From the NCBI GenBank assembly GCA_049297695.1, contig JBAQUT010000035.1, forward strand, positions 1-27,119: 27,119 bases of DNA, given 5' to 3'. A program made the translations under genes and the position numbers. The notes under the pieces are model-generated. The model saw only the letters and a list, made by a program, of their open reading frames with translations, ran no database searches and had not been told where the DNA came from. Source of the stretch: JACKLD01 sp049297695 (lineage in GTDB: Bacteria; Pseudomonadota; Alphaproteobacteria; UBA2136; UBA6156). This document shows positions 1 through 5,896 of this stretch, one piece after another. The first letter of the stretch is position 1, and the number at the start of each line of letters is the position of its first letter.

Positions 1-5
1 GCATC

Positions 6-31
6 AAAAAGCCCCCACACGGGGGCTTTTT
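6..31. terminator. bidirectional intrinsic terminator, probably the original tRNA-Leu terminator
   Basis: A perfect inverted repeat: A5-GCCCCC, a four-base ACAC loop, then GGGGGC-T5. The stem has a G/C core flanked by an A-run on one side and a T-run on the other, so it can work in both directions. Only eight bases separate it from the copy of the tRNA-Leu 3' end at position 40. I infer that it terminated the tRNA-Leu transcript before the island was inserted between them. Confidence 0.85.
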
Positions 32-39
32 GCAAATCT

Positions 40-60
40 TGGTGCAGAAGAGGACTGGAC
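40..60. repeat. candidate attL: near-copy of the tRNA-Leu 3' end
   Basis: The 21 bases here match the 3' end of tRNA-Leu (7667-7690, same orientation): TGGTGC, a two-base gap relative to the tRNA, then AGAAGAGGACT, one more gap and GGAC/GAAC. Tyrosine recombinases commonly use tRNA 3' ends as attachment sites, and the integrase at the other end of the island starts next to the intact copy. The imperfect match suggests decay since insertion or imprecise recombination. Confidence 0.6.
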
Positions 61-100
61 ACTACTTTTAAAAACCAAATTTGAATCAGATGTTTGTGGA

Positions 101-179
101 TGTACCAACAAACCAACTACACTTTAAATGTACCAAGACTGTACCAAAATGTCAATGAACGGTTACACAAAATGTACCC
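101..179. repeat. cluster of TGTACCA heptamers, left island end
   Basis: TGTACCA occurs at 101-107, 129-135 and 140-146, and TGTACCC at 173-179. TGAACGGTT lies at 156-164. The same heptamer and the same nonamer recur beside the integrase start at the right end (7595-7633). Short repeats near both ends of an integrated element are typical of arm-type recombinase or excisionase binding sites. That function is inferred. Confidence 0.5.
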
Positions 180-204
180 CCTCACTACCTTCGATTCCTT
201 AAAC

Positions 205-217
205 AGGACTCGAACCT
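205..217. repeat. 13-base match to the tRNA-Leu T-arm
   Basis: AGGACTCGAACCT is identical to 7680-7692, the T-arm of tRNA-Leu seen from the plus strand. It could be a second attachment-site remnant, or a leftover from an earlier insertion at the same tRNA. A 13-base match to a highly conserved tRNA segment could also have come from another tRNA gene. Confidence 0.35.
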
Positions 218-353
218 TCCCCAGCAGATACCCAGATAAGTACCCACCCCCCTATTTCGTCATATTGATCGAATGAAGGGTATAAGGGGGAATGGGTGGG
301 GATGTTATAATTATGTAATTGAGGGTAAGAATTTCCTCAAAAAAATCTTAATA

Positions 354-923
354 CTATAAATCTAAAGAAGGTGATTGGCTCAAATGGAATGCAAATTCTT
401 CGGGGCTTGGATTGGTTAATACGATAACTGGAATATCAAGTTCCTTACCATAGGTTTGACAAACATTCATGGAGAGCATTCGTCGCTTATTTACCTCTTC
501 CTCAGTTTCTTTTTCCCGATTAGGGCGGAGCTTATCTTGAAGCCGCCGAGCAATAATTATGGGTGTGTCCGCATCGAGCAAGATGATTTTATTAGGAGAA
601 ATGGATTGAATGACATGAGTAGGTATCGTGTACAATTTCCCCCCTGTATTAACTAAACAGTGCCCATCAAACAGAATGTTTTTATTAGGAGTATTAACCA
701 AAGTTTTATGAAAGTTATTAATCAAAACAATTTGATTCTCCTCCACTTGACCAATGCCCTGTACACGTAAGGAATCACGGTCTGCTTCACTCATCCCCTG
801 TTTGATTAAATCCCCTCCTGATATCCTAAACCAAGCAGGGTTATGAGATATGAAACCACCTATCAGGGTTGTTTTTCCTACTGCTGGTAGACCGAATACA
901 AGGACGATTTGTCTATCAGACAT
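354..923 (-). CDS. P-loop kinase-like ATP-binding protein
   Basis: A 189-residue protein with a Walker A motif GLPAVGKT at residues 11-18, right after the first beta strand. A DGH motif follows at 86-88, and a basic Arg-rich stretch (RRLQDKLRPNR, about 126-136) resembles the lid of adenylate-kinase-fold enzymes. This suggests a nucleotide or small-molecule kinase, or an AAA_33-like ATPase; the substrate is unknown. The ATG at 921-923 is preferred over the TTG 24 codons upstream because translation then starts just before the P-loop strand. It overlaps the end of the PIN-GNAT gene by 8 bases, which suggests translational coupling. It is the last gene of a three-gene cassette. Confidence 0.75.
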   Translation of the reverse strand: MSDRQIVLVFGLPAVGKTTLIGGFISHNPAWFRISGGDLIKQGMSEADRDSLRVQGIGQVEENQIVLINNFHKTLVNTPNKNILFDGHCLVNTGGKLYTIPTHVIQSISPNKIILLDADTPIIIARRLQDKLRPNREKETEEEVNKRRMLSMNVCQTYGKELDIPVIVLTNPSPEEFAFHLSQSPSLDL

Positions 924-2523
924 AAAGATACTTTCTATCGTTTTCAGTAAGCATTGAAAGTAGCTTATCCACAGAAACTTTGGGTATTTCAGCAATTGAT
1001 TGGGAATAGGTAATACCTTGTTTGCGCATCTCTTTTAAGTTAATGACTTTTTCTAAATGGAAAGAGTAAAAGAAATCAACAACTCTTGCTTTGGAGTCAT
1101 CTTTAATACGGATTTCTAGCTCTTCTGATTGGTAAACCGAACGACCCCCGACCATTTTACGTAGCTCTTCAAACAAGCTGGTTGTCTGGTAATTTTCAGC
1201 AATGCCAATGGTTGTGATTACGCTATCTTGTGTTCTATAAAACCATAGAATAGAACCTTTTGGTAGATTTCCCCGTTGAGAATTGCAAATGTAAACTTTA
1301 CGAATGGCATTTCCTGGTGTTGCTGTTGGTTTAACAAATGACTGGTCTAGTTGAAGTGATAAGTCTAGCTGTGTTCCTCCCTCCAACTTATCAATTAGCT
1401 CAGGGAAAAGTCGGTTGTGGTAGTTAGGAACAATTGGAATAAGGAAGTGTTTTACTCCTCTCGCATCTATGTAAGGCCAATAATGTTTATGGAAATCAAA
1501 CCCTGCATGTGTAGTGCCTGATGGAGGCTTAATTGTTTTGACATAAACCTTTTCTGCTCCTTTCATACTTACATGAATGAAGCCAAACTTTTCTATTAAG
1601 TGAATCAGCGGGGCATGTTTGGGAAAGACTGTCAGATACATGGTGTCAAAATCGTTTTTGAAGCCGAAATCCATAGCGACTTTGAGCAGATGTTCACCGA
1701 ATTTCTCGCCCTTATGTTTATCCTCTAGGCGAAACAGGCAAAGCTTTAGTACCTTATCCCCCATTACTCCATGCTTTGTTTGTTCATCCCTATGCTCTTG
1801 AATGCTTTTAGGCTGCGGGTCTATAATGATGAGGCCTTTTGGCCCTTTAGTTGTGTCGTCTTCATCTCCCCGAATGATGAAGCACTTACGTTTTCCAGCG
1901 ATGCATTTATCTAGCCATATATTAAATTTATCAATCTCATAGTCTACCTTTAAAGAATCAAAGAAGGTGAGATTGGAATGTAATCCTTCTTTTTTGCAGT
2001 CAGAGGTTTCAACATGCGGATAAAAAACCAACTTGGGCTCAAAGTGCTTAGTTAGAAGTTCAAGAGCTTCTTCCGTATATAGAACTCTGTTTTGGAGGTG
2101 GCCTCCCTTCACACGACTATGAACCCCTGTATCCTCACTTACTAGGTAATCAGCACTTCCTGTTTGGATGGCATAGAGTAGGTCGGTATCAACTCTATCG
2201 TTATCATTCTTAATAACCCCAAAAAGTTCTTTTCTTTTAGTATCGTCTAAAGGAACACTGGCAAGGCTTGCATACTTCTTTAGTTTTGAAAGAGATTTCT
2301 TTTTCCTAACTTCGTCTTTATCCCGATTGATATCGTCATTCGAGGACTCGTGTACGAGTAGCTTAACCCCATTTTCTGAACAAAGTTGATTAAGGCGAGC
2401 AAGAGAGGCTTCTACCTCAATGTCATCCTCCAATGGAATGATTACATTTGTATCTAGGAGGAATGAGTTAGGCCGCGATTGCGGAGTGGTTGAAGTAGGA
2501 GATGGCACTCCGGATTTTTTCAT
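916..2523 (-). CDS. PIN nuclease-like, GNAT and PUA-like three-domain fusion
   Basis: A 535-residue multidomain protein. Residues about 19-160 look like a PIN ribonuclease domain: LLDTN (Asp24, Asn26), Glu59 in VHES, Asp112/Asp114 in VDTD and Asp131 in VSEDTG supply the usual acidic residues. Residues about 200-330 look like a GNAT acetyltransferase, with KHKGEKFGEHLL as the acetyl-CoA loop and a closing EKFGFIHV segment. The C-terminal part (about 405-535, from KVYICNSQRGNLPKGS) resembles the PUA-like ASCH/EVE fold. PIN domains cleave RNA and PUA-like folds bind modified nucleic acid or RNA, so an RNA-directed effector is plausible. The first 55 bases overlap the upstream ASCH gene, and the end overlaps the kinase-like gene. 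Domain assignment is from motif reading; the C-terminal domain is the least certain. Confidence 0.75.
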   Translation of the reverse strand: MKKSGVPSPTSTTPQSRPNSFLLDTNVIIPLEDDIEVEASLARLNQLCSENGVKLLVHESSNDDINRDKDEVRKKKSLSKLKKYASLASVPLDDTKRKELFGVIKNDNDRVDTDLLYAIQTGSADYLVSEDTGVHSRVKGGHLQNRVLYTEEALELLTKHFEPKLVFYPHVETSDCKKEGLHSNLTFFDSLKVDYEIDKFNIWLDKCIAGKRKCFIIRGDEDDTTKGPKGLIIIDPQPKSIQEHRDEQTKHGVMGDKVLKLCLFRLEDKHKGEKFGEHLLKVAMDFGFKNDFDTMYLTVFPKHAPLIHLIEKFGFIHVSMKGAEKVYVKTIKPPSGTTHAGFDFHKHYWPYIDARGVKHFLIPIVPNYHNRLFPELIDKLEGGTQLDLSLQLDQSFVKPTATPGNAIRKVYICNSQRGNLPKGSILWFYRTQDSVITTIGIAENYQTTSLFEELRKMVGGRSVYQSEELEIRIKDDSKARVVDFFYSFHLEKVINLKEMRKQGITYSQSIAEIPKVSVDKLLSMLTENDRKYLYV

Positions 2524-2914
2524 TCAGATACATATACGACTGCGGCGGTCTAAAGCCAAACAAATCTTGCAGTTCTTTTAATGGTATAGGTCTTTCAAAC
2601 TCCTCTGGTTGGCTTAAAACTAGTGCGTACCCTTCTTTTCGGCCATCAAAGTACTCTTTGAAAAAGGAATAAGGAACACCACTTTGTTTTCCAAACTCAC
2701 ACCAGATACGGCGAACACTCATGCGTTCTACGCTTTCAACACGGGCATGTCCTACAATTTTTTTAACGGGGCTAGTACTGTAGATGATAACAGTAGTATT
2801 CATTTCAATGCTATCACTCATCTTTCTACGTAATTCTACGGTCTTTTCGCCACTCAATATCATGCGGCAGTATTCTGGTTTGATACTTAGTAAAAGGCCA
2901 TATTTGGATGACAT
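2468..2914 (-). CDS. ASCH domain protein (PUA-like fold)
   Basis: A 148-residue protein. The N-terminal signature LLLSIKPEYCRMILSGEKTVELRRK (residues 7-31) is characteristic of ASCH-domain proteins, where the GxKxxELR loop forms a putative RNA or nucleotide pocket. Relative to the E. coli ASCH enzyme YqfB, an N4-acetylcytidine amidohydrolase, the Lys is kept (Lys24), but the position of its catalytic Thr appears to be Glu27. The same hydrolase activity is therefore unlikely. It is the first gene of the overlapping cassette, with a plain ATG at 2912-2914 and no strong ribosome binding site. A role as RNA sensor or partner of the PIN-GNAT fusion is inferred from context. Confidence 0.8.
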   Translation of the reverse strand: MSSKYGLLLSIKPEYCRMILSGEKTVELRRKMSDSIEMNTTVIIYSTSPVKKIVGHARVESVERMSVRRIWCEFGKQSGVPYSFFKEYFDGRKEGYALVLSQPEEFERPIPLKELQDLFGFRPPQSYMYLNEKIRSAISYFNHSAIAA

Positions 2915-3012
2915 ATCTACATACTAGCAATATGTGTGCCACTATTAAAGAAGTACCCCACACTAATCTTATCGGGTATGGGCATGCCTACAACACATCT
3001 AATAAATTTATG

Positions 3013-3321
3013 TTATATAAAGTATTTTGTGTGCTGACAAGCCTCTACCGAATACCCAAGATAGAAGATATCCTGTGCCACCACCTCGGCACGGTACCAG
3101 TTGCCCCTTATAGCTAGTACCTTGTTTCTAACTTCGAGAGTGGCTTGATATGTATTATCAGCAGGTGTGCAACCTGTAGCAAAGTGAGAGCAGACTACCC
3201 CTAGGAATTTACAGTTCGGATCGGGGCCGTTGGCGAAGCGCCTTACTTGGCTTCATTTTGAGGTAAAGGTAGAACTACAAACAGATTTTAGCAATAAAAG
3301 ACAAATGTGATAAAGTCTCAT
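3013..3321 (-). pseudogene. small lipoprotein-like gene with one in-frame TGA
   Basis: Reading from ATG 3319-3321, 22 codons encode a signal-peptide-like start (MRLYHICLLLLKSVCSS) with a Cys near a weak lipobox. A single TGA follows at 3253-3255, and then 79 more open codons in the same frame. The second part contains NCKFLGVV and LEVRNKVLAIRG...AEVV...LGYSVEAC, reminiscent of small DUF4156-like lipoproteins (CxxLGxV ... ARNKAA..GAN ... GEAYxC). The start overlaps the stop of the upstream secreted-protein gene in an ATGA junction, a normal operon arrangement, which argues that this was a real gene. TGA is used as an ordinary stop by several neighbours, so recoding is not favoured. An early pseudogene or a sequence error is likely. 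The family link is from memory of the pattern. Confidence 0.55.
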
Positions 3322-3797
3322 TGGATGGTACTTTCTTTTTTCTTATCGTGGATTTGTCGGTAGATACCACGAGCCTCTATCATTCCTTTACGGCAGGTAT
3401 CCATCTTTTCTAACAACTCAAATTGAAGATCTTTATGTGGCTGACGAATACTGTTTTTCCATTCCTCAGCGATTTGATTTCCCAAGGCGGTGGTTTGTGT
3501 ATCGAATGAGGCATTATCAAAGTCTGGTAGATTCTCAAGTTGGCTACCTGCAACCATGTAGAAGGCTTGAAGGGTGGATGCCTTAGCTAATTTATCACTG
3601 ATACTGTCAACCTTAGTAGGTGAGGGAGTATCTTTCATAAGTTCGTTTGCCGCACTCATAGAAAGAAGATATCTAAAACTTTCCAGATGATAACTGCAAG
3701 CATCATACCTTAATGCAAGTTGGACATTTGATTCAGAGCCAAAAATCAGAGATGGTAAAATTAAGAATGCTATAAAATAGGCGGATAAGAATTTCAT
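3318..3797 (-). CDS. small secreted protein of unknown function
   Basis: A 159-residue protein with a clear Sec-type signal peptide: MKFLSAYFIAFLILPSLIFG, with cleavage likely near GSES. The mature part is mostly helical and polar, with two cysteines (in YDACSYH and MDTCRKGM) that could form a disulfide in the periplasm, and it ends in a very charged tail. ATG 3795-3797 is preferred; a TTG directly upstream (3798-3800) is possible, and both sit behind a good GGGAG ribosome binding site. It is the first gene of a two-gene unit with the broken lipoprotein gene. I do not recognise the family. Confidence 0.65.
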   Translation of the reverse strand: MKFLSAYFIAFLILPSLIFGSESNVQLALRYDACSYHLESFRYLLSMSAANELMKDTPSPTKVDSISDKLAKASTLQAFYMVAGSQLENLPDFDNASFDTQTTALGNQIAEEWKNSIRQPHKDLQFELLEKMDTCRKGMIEARGIYRQIHDKKKESTIQ

Positions 3798-3855
3798 CAA
3801 GACCTACTCCCTTTTTAAATAAAGCCACACATCGCTGTTAAAGGTGGCCAGGGAG

Positions 3856-3994
3856 TGATTACCTTCATACAAAAGGCGCAGCGTATTCACGCTTGAGCGC
3901 TATTTTATTCCGCCGCCTCCCCAACCGCATGGGTTAGAGGGCAGCAGTTTTGGTAACGGCGAACTGCAACTGCCGTGTATGAAAGGGGTAATCA
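3856..3994. ncRNA. candidate structured RNA or origin hairpin
   Basis: TGATTACC-TTCATACA (3856-3871) pairs with TGTATGAA (3976-3983) and GGTAATCA (3987-3994), leaving only a three-base bulge. Enclosed are a hairpin AGCGT/ACGCT (3880-3884, 3889-3893) and a longer stem, GGCAGCAGTT (3940-3949) with AACTG...CTGCC (3962-3966, 3970-3974). A closing stem around several hairpins is typical of structured RNAs. I could not match it to tmRNA, 6S RNA, RNase P, SRP RNA or a common riboswitch, and the strand is undetermined. Confidence 0.35.
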
Positions 3995-4164
3995 GCCCCA
4001 GAGCATCGGCAACAGCGCCAATACTCCGCGAGAATAATAGCCTGTGAATATGGAAGGGGTAAAGAAGAAAGCAGTTGAACGTAGAGAAAACTATGTTAGG
4101 ATGCCTTCGTGTAAGAGCAAGTAAGGATTCAAGCCATATTTTCTTCAGACTTAATGTAAGCCCT

Positions 4165-4228
4165 TTAGAATCATTTTAAACAATCTTGGCTGAGGGTGGT
4201 TAATGTGAATCAATAAAAATGATTCTAA
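4165..4228. repeat. 13-base perfect inverted repeat with nested hairpin
   Basis: TTAGAATCATTTT (4165-4177) is the exact reverse complement of AAAATGATTCTAA (4216-4228), and pairing continues outward with a one-base bulge (GCC/GGC). The right arm is also part of a smaller hairpin, GAATCA (4207-4212) with TGATTC (4220-4225). The two folds exclude each other. This could be a regulator operator, an origin element or a switch-like RNA. Confidence 0.5.
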
Positions 4229-4310
4229 GGCCTTCCTGTTGCGTCTGAGGGGGTGTCATGGTGAATGCTTACTCACATACTGTATCTTGAGCCATTTATC
4301 TAGAGAGTTG

Positions 4311-4330
4311 AGAGTCAATAAAAATACTCT
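4311..4330. repeat. hairpin sharing an 11-mer with 4210-4220
   Basis: AGAGT (4311-4315) and ACTCT (4326-4330) flank CAATAAAAAT. The 11-mer TCAATAAAAAT at 4315-4325 repeats exactly 105 bases after 4210-4220, and in both places it forms the loop of a small hairpin with different stem bases. Conserved loops on changed stems hint at a functional structure. Confidence 0.4.
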
Positions 4331-4432
4331 GAAATCCTTAGTGGATAAAGGTTGAACCCACTTAGCTTCCAGTAATGCTTCCCTTCCTTTATATATTAAC
4401 TAAATAAACTCTTTATACTCTCATCTACACCA

Positions 4433-5896
4433 TCATGTATCTAGAGGGGTTCCAAGGTACGTTACAGAGGGTTCATCTCCTTGCTTCAACTTAATGGGAG
4501 GGAGGGATAAGGCCAAGGGCTTCCCTTTCCATTCCTGATTCAAATAGGCATCTCTCATCACCTGATACAGCACAGGGGCATGGGGTTTGGTAACGATGAA
4601 CGAATCATGCACCGAGAGCGTTGGTACTCCTCTGCTTGTCATCTCTCTCAACACATACTCTGCCACAAGAGAATCCAGCCGCATGAGGTGAGGGCCTTTG
4701 TCCGTACAGAGAAGTGGTAGGATAGGAAGGTGACGAAAATGAAAGTTCTCCAGTAACAACTTGTCAATCCTCTCATCCCTTCTACACTCTTCATACCACA
4801 TCTTCCAAAATGTTATGGCTTCTGGGTTTGGTGTTTCTTCGTCTTCTAATTCCTTTACTTTCTCCATCATCTTTTTACGAATAGCTCCATATCCTCCCTT
4901 TTGATTCTCACAACTAATCAAAGGAAGTATCATCATCTTGCCCACCTCTCTGGGTATATCACCAAACTGATAAAAATCCTTTGGTGTGGCTGGCTCCGTA
5001 TCGTGTTGGTAATTGATTCCCGCATAGTAACCATACAGGAAGTGTGGGTGCTGGGCTGAATAATCCAACTCCACCGTTTCTTCACCACCTATGGTAATAT
5101 AAGGGCGTTGTTTCTTTTTTATGGACTCCCACCACCCACCGTAAAACCTACCACCGCACTCCAAACTTGAGCGGTTGAACACTCTATAAATTTCCATATG
5201 CTTATGTTTTTGTAGATAAGTTAAGCATTGCTTATGGGTAGTGCTAACTGTACCAATCAGTTCATTATATGTTTCAATGAAGTTAGTTTGGTCGTCAACA
5301 AAACGGCGATAACTTGTACCCTTTAACTTGGCATTAGCCCCATCCTTATTTTTTACAAACACCAACGGCCATTCAGCTTGACGATGCAAGGATTCACACA
5401 CCACATGATGATGAGATAATAAATCAGCCAGTTCACCGATAGGTCTTATACGTGAATATCGAGAGCCACGGCCACCATATGCACGATTCTGATACCCTAT
5501 ACTATTTTCTAAGAAACCTAATCGTATTAACTCATCTACAATTCTAACCATAAACGAACTTGCACCATTGGCATGGTAAAAACTACAGCTTTTTGCCCAT
5601 GTTCCGTCCCCTCTAAAATAGGCCAGATATTCCTTACCTATACAGCGTAATAGGCCTAATTCCATAAGAAGAAATCGCAGGTTATCTTGCACCACTCGTC
5701 TTCGTAATGATAAGTTTTGAACATGGGGTAGCATGGCATCAAACACAGGCTGTAACGTGTCAAAATAAACCTCGTCAAAAAGGTCAATCAGGTAGGAATC
5801 ATCAAGATCTGGCTGTTCTGTTACCCCTTCAACATCTCCACCATCTTCATTAGGCGGGAGTTCTGGTTCCTCAGAGCTCGCGGATAAGTTTAGCAT
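4433..5896 (-). CDS. single-subunit polymerase-like replication protein (T7 RNAP/PolA-like palm)
   Basis: A 487-residue protein. Residues about 105-160 (SFMVRIVDELIRLGFLEN...SRYSRIRPIGELADLL) resemble a winged helix-turn-helix as in plasmid replication initiators. Downstream, the polymerase landmarks appear in the correct order. GGRFYGGWW (249-256) is like the GRxY of T7 RNA polymerase. VELDYS (275-280, Asp278) is like motif A. DFYQ follows at 307-310. IPREVGK...GGYG (Arg316, Lys320, Tyr336, Gly337) is like motif B with a longer loop. GPHLMRL (401-407) and SVHDSF (429-433, Asp431) are like the T7 HDSF motif C. It starts inside the end of the integrase gene (26-base overlap), so the two are translationally coupled. 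It may copy DNA or make primers for the element. It is far shorter than T7 RNA polymerase (883 residues). Motif B spacing is unusual, and the template and product are unknown. Confidence 0.6.
   Translation of the reverse strand: MLNLSASSEEPELPPNEDGGDVEGVTEQPDLDDSYLIDLFDEVYFDTLQPVFDAMLPHVQNLSLRRRVVQDNLRFLLMELGLLRCIGKEYLAYFRGDGTWAKSCSFYHANGASSFMVRIVDELIRLGFLENSIGYQNRAYGGRGSRYSRIRPIGELADLLSHHHVVCESLHRQAEWPLVFVKNKDGANAKLKGTSYRRFVDDQTNFIETYNELIGTVSTTHKQCLTYLQKHKHMEIYRVFNRSSLECGGRFYGGWWESIKKKQRPYITIGGEETVELDYSAQHPHFLYGYYAGINYQHDTEPATPKDFYQFGDIPREVGKMMILPLISCENQKGGYGAIRKKMMEKVKELEDEETPNPEAITFWKMWYEECRRDERIDKLLLENFHFRHLPILPLLCTDKGPHLMRLDSLVAEYVLREMTSRGVPTLSVHDSFIVTKPHAPVLYQVMRDAYLNQEWKGKPLALSLPPIKLKQGDEPSVTYLGTPLDT

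Larger units (their letters stand above)
61..353. other. left island margin without a gene
   Basis: No convincing gene is seen. The stretch holds three TGTACCA heptamers and one TGTACCC (101-179), a second tRNA T-arm-like match (205-217), and an imperfect inverted repeat formed by CCCACCCCCC near 242-251 and AGGGGGAATGGGTGGG near 284-299. It lies downstream of the leftward kinase-like gene. The inverted repeat lacks a T-run on the minus strand, so it is not a clear intrinsic terminator. Confidence 0.5.
3801..4432. other. gene-free structured region in the island
   Basis: About 630 bases with no credible gene, between the polymerase-like gene and the secreted-protein gene. It contains a large closed stem with internal hairpins (3856-3994), a 13-base perfect inverted repeat (4165-4177 with 4216-4228) and two hairpins sharing the 11-mer TCAATAAAAAT. 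It may be a replication origin, a structured RNA, or a promoter region. The polymerase-like gene next to it makes an origin attractive, but that is inference. Confidence 0.5.

Noticed and set aside
101..179. A CRISPR array formed by the TGTACCA repeats
   Set aside because: Repeats are only seven bases, spacing is irregular and no cas genes are present.
2468..2914. An N4-acetylcytidine amidohydrolase of the YqfB type
   Set aside because: The Lys of the active loop is kept, but the catalytic Thr position appears to be Glu, and the protein is longer; only the ASCH fold is supported.
2908..3117. A 69-codon plus-strand open frame
   Set aside because: It lies opposite the lipoprotein-like pseudogene, whose frame and ATGA coupling are more convincing.
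3856..3994. A cobalamin riboswitch or 6S RNA
   Set aside because: The conserved core sequences of these families are not present; only the general fold is suggestive.
3801..4432. A retron or diversity-generating element made of the structured region and the polymerase-like gene
   Set aside because: The neighbouring protein has no YxDD reverse transcriptase box, and its motifs fit the PolA/T7 superfamily. No template-repeat pair was seen.
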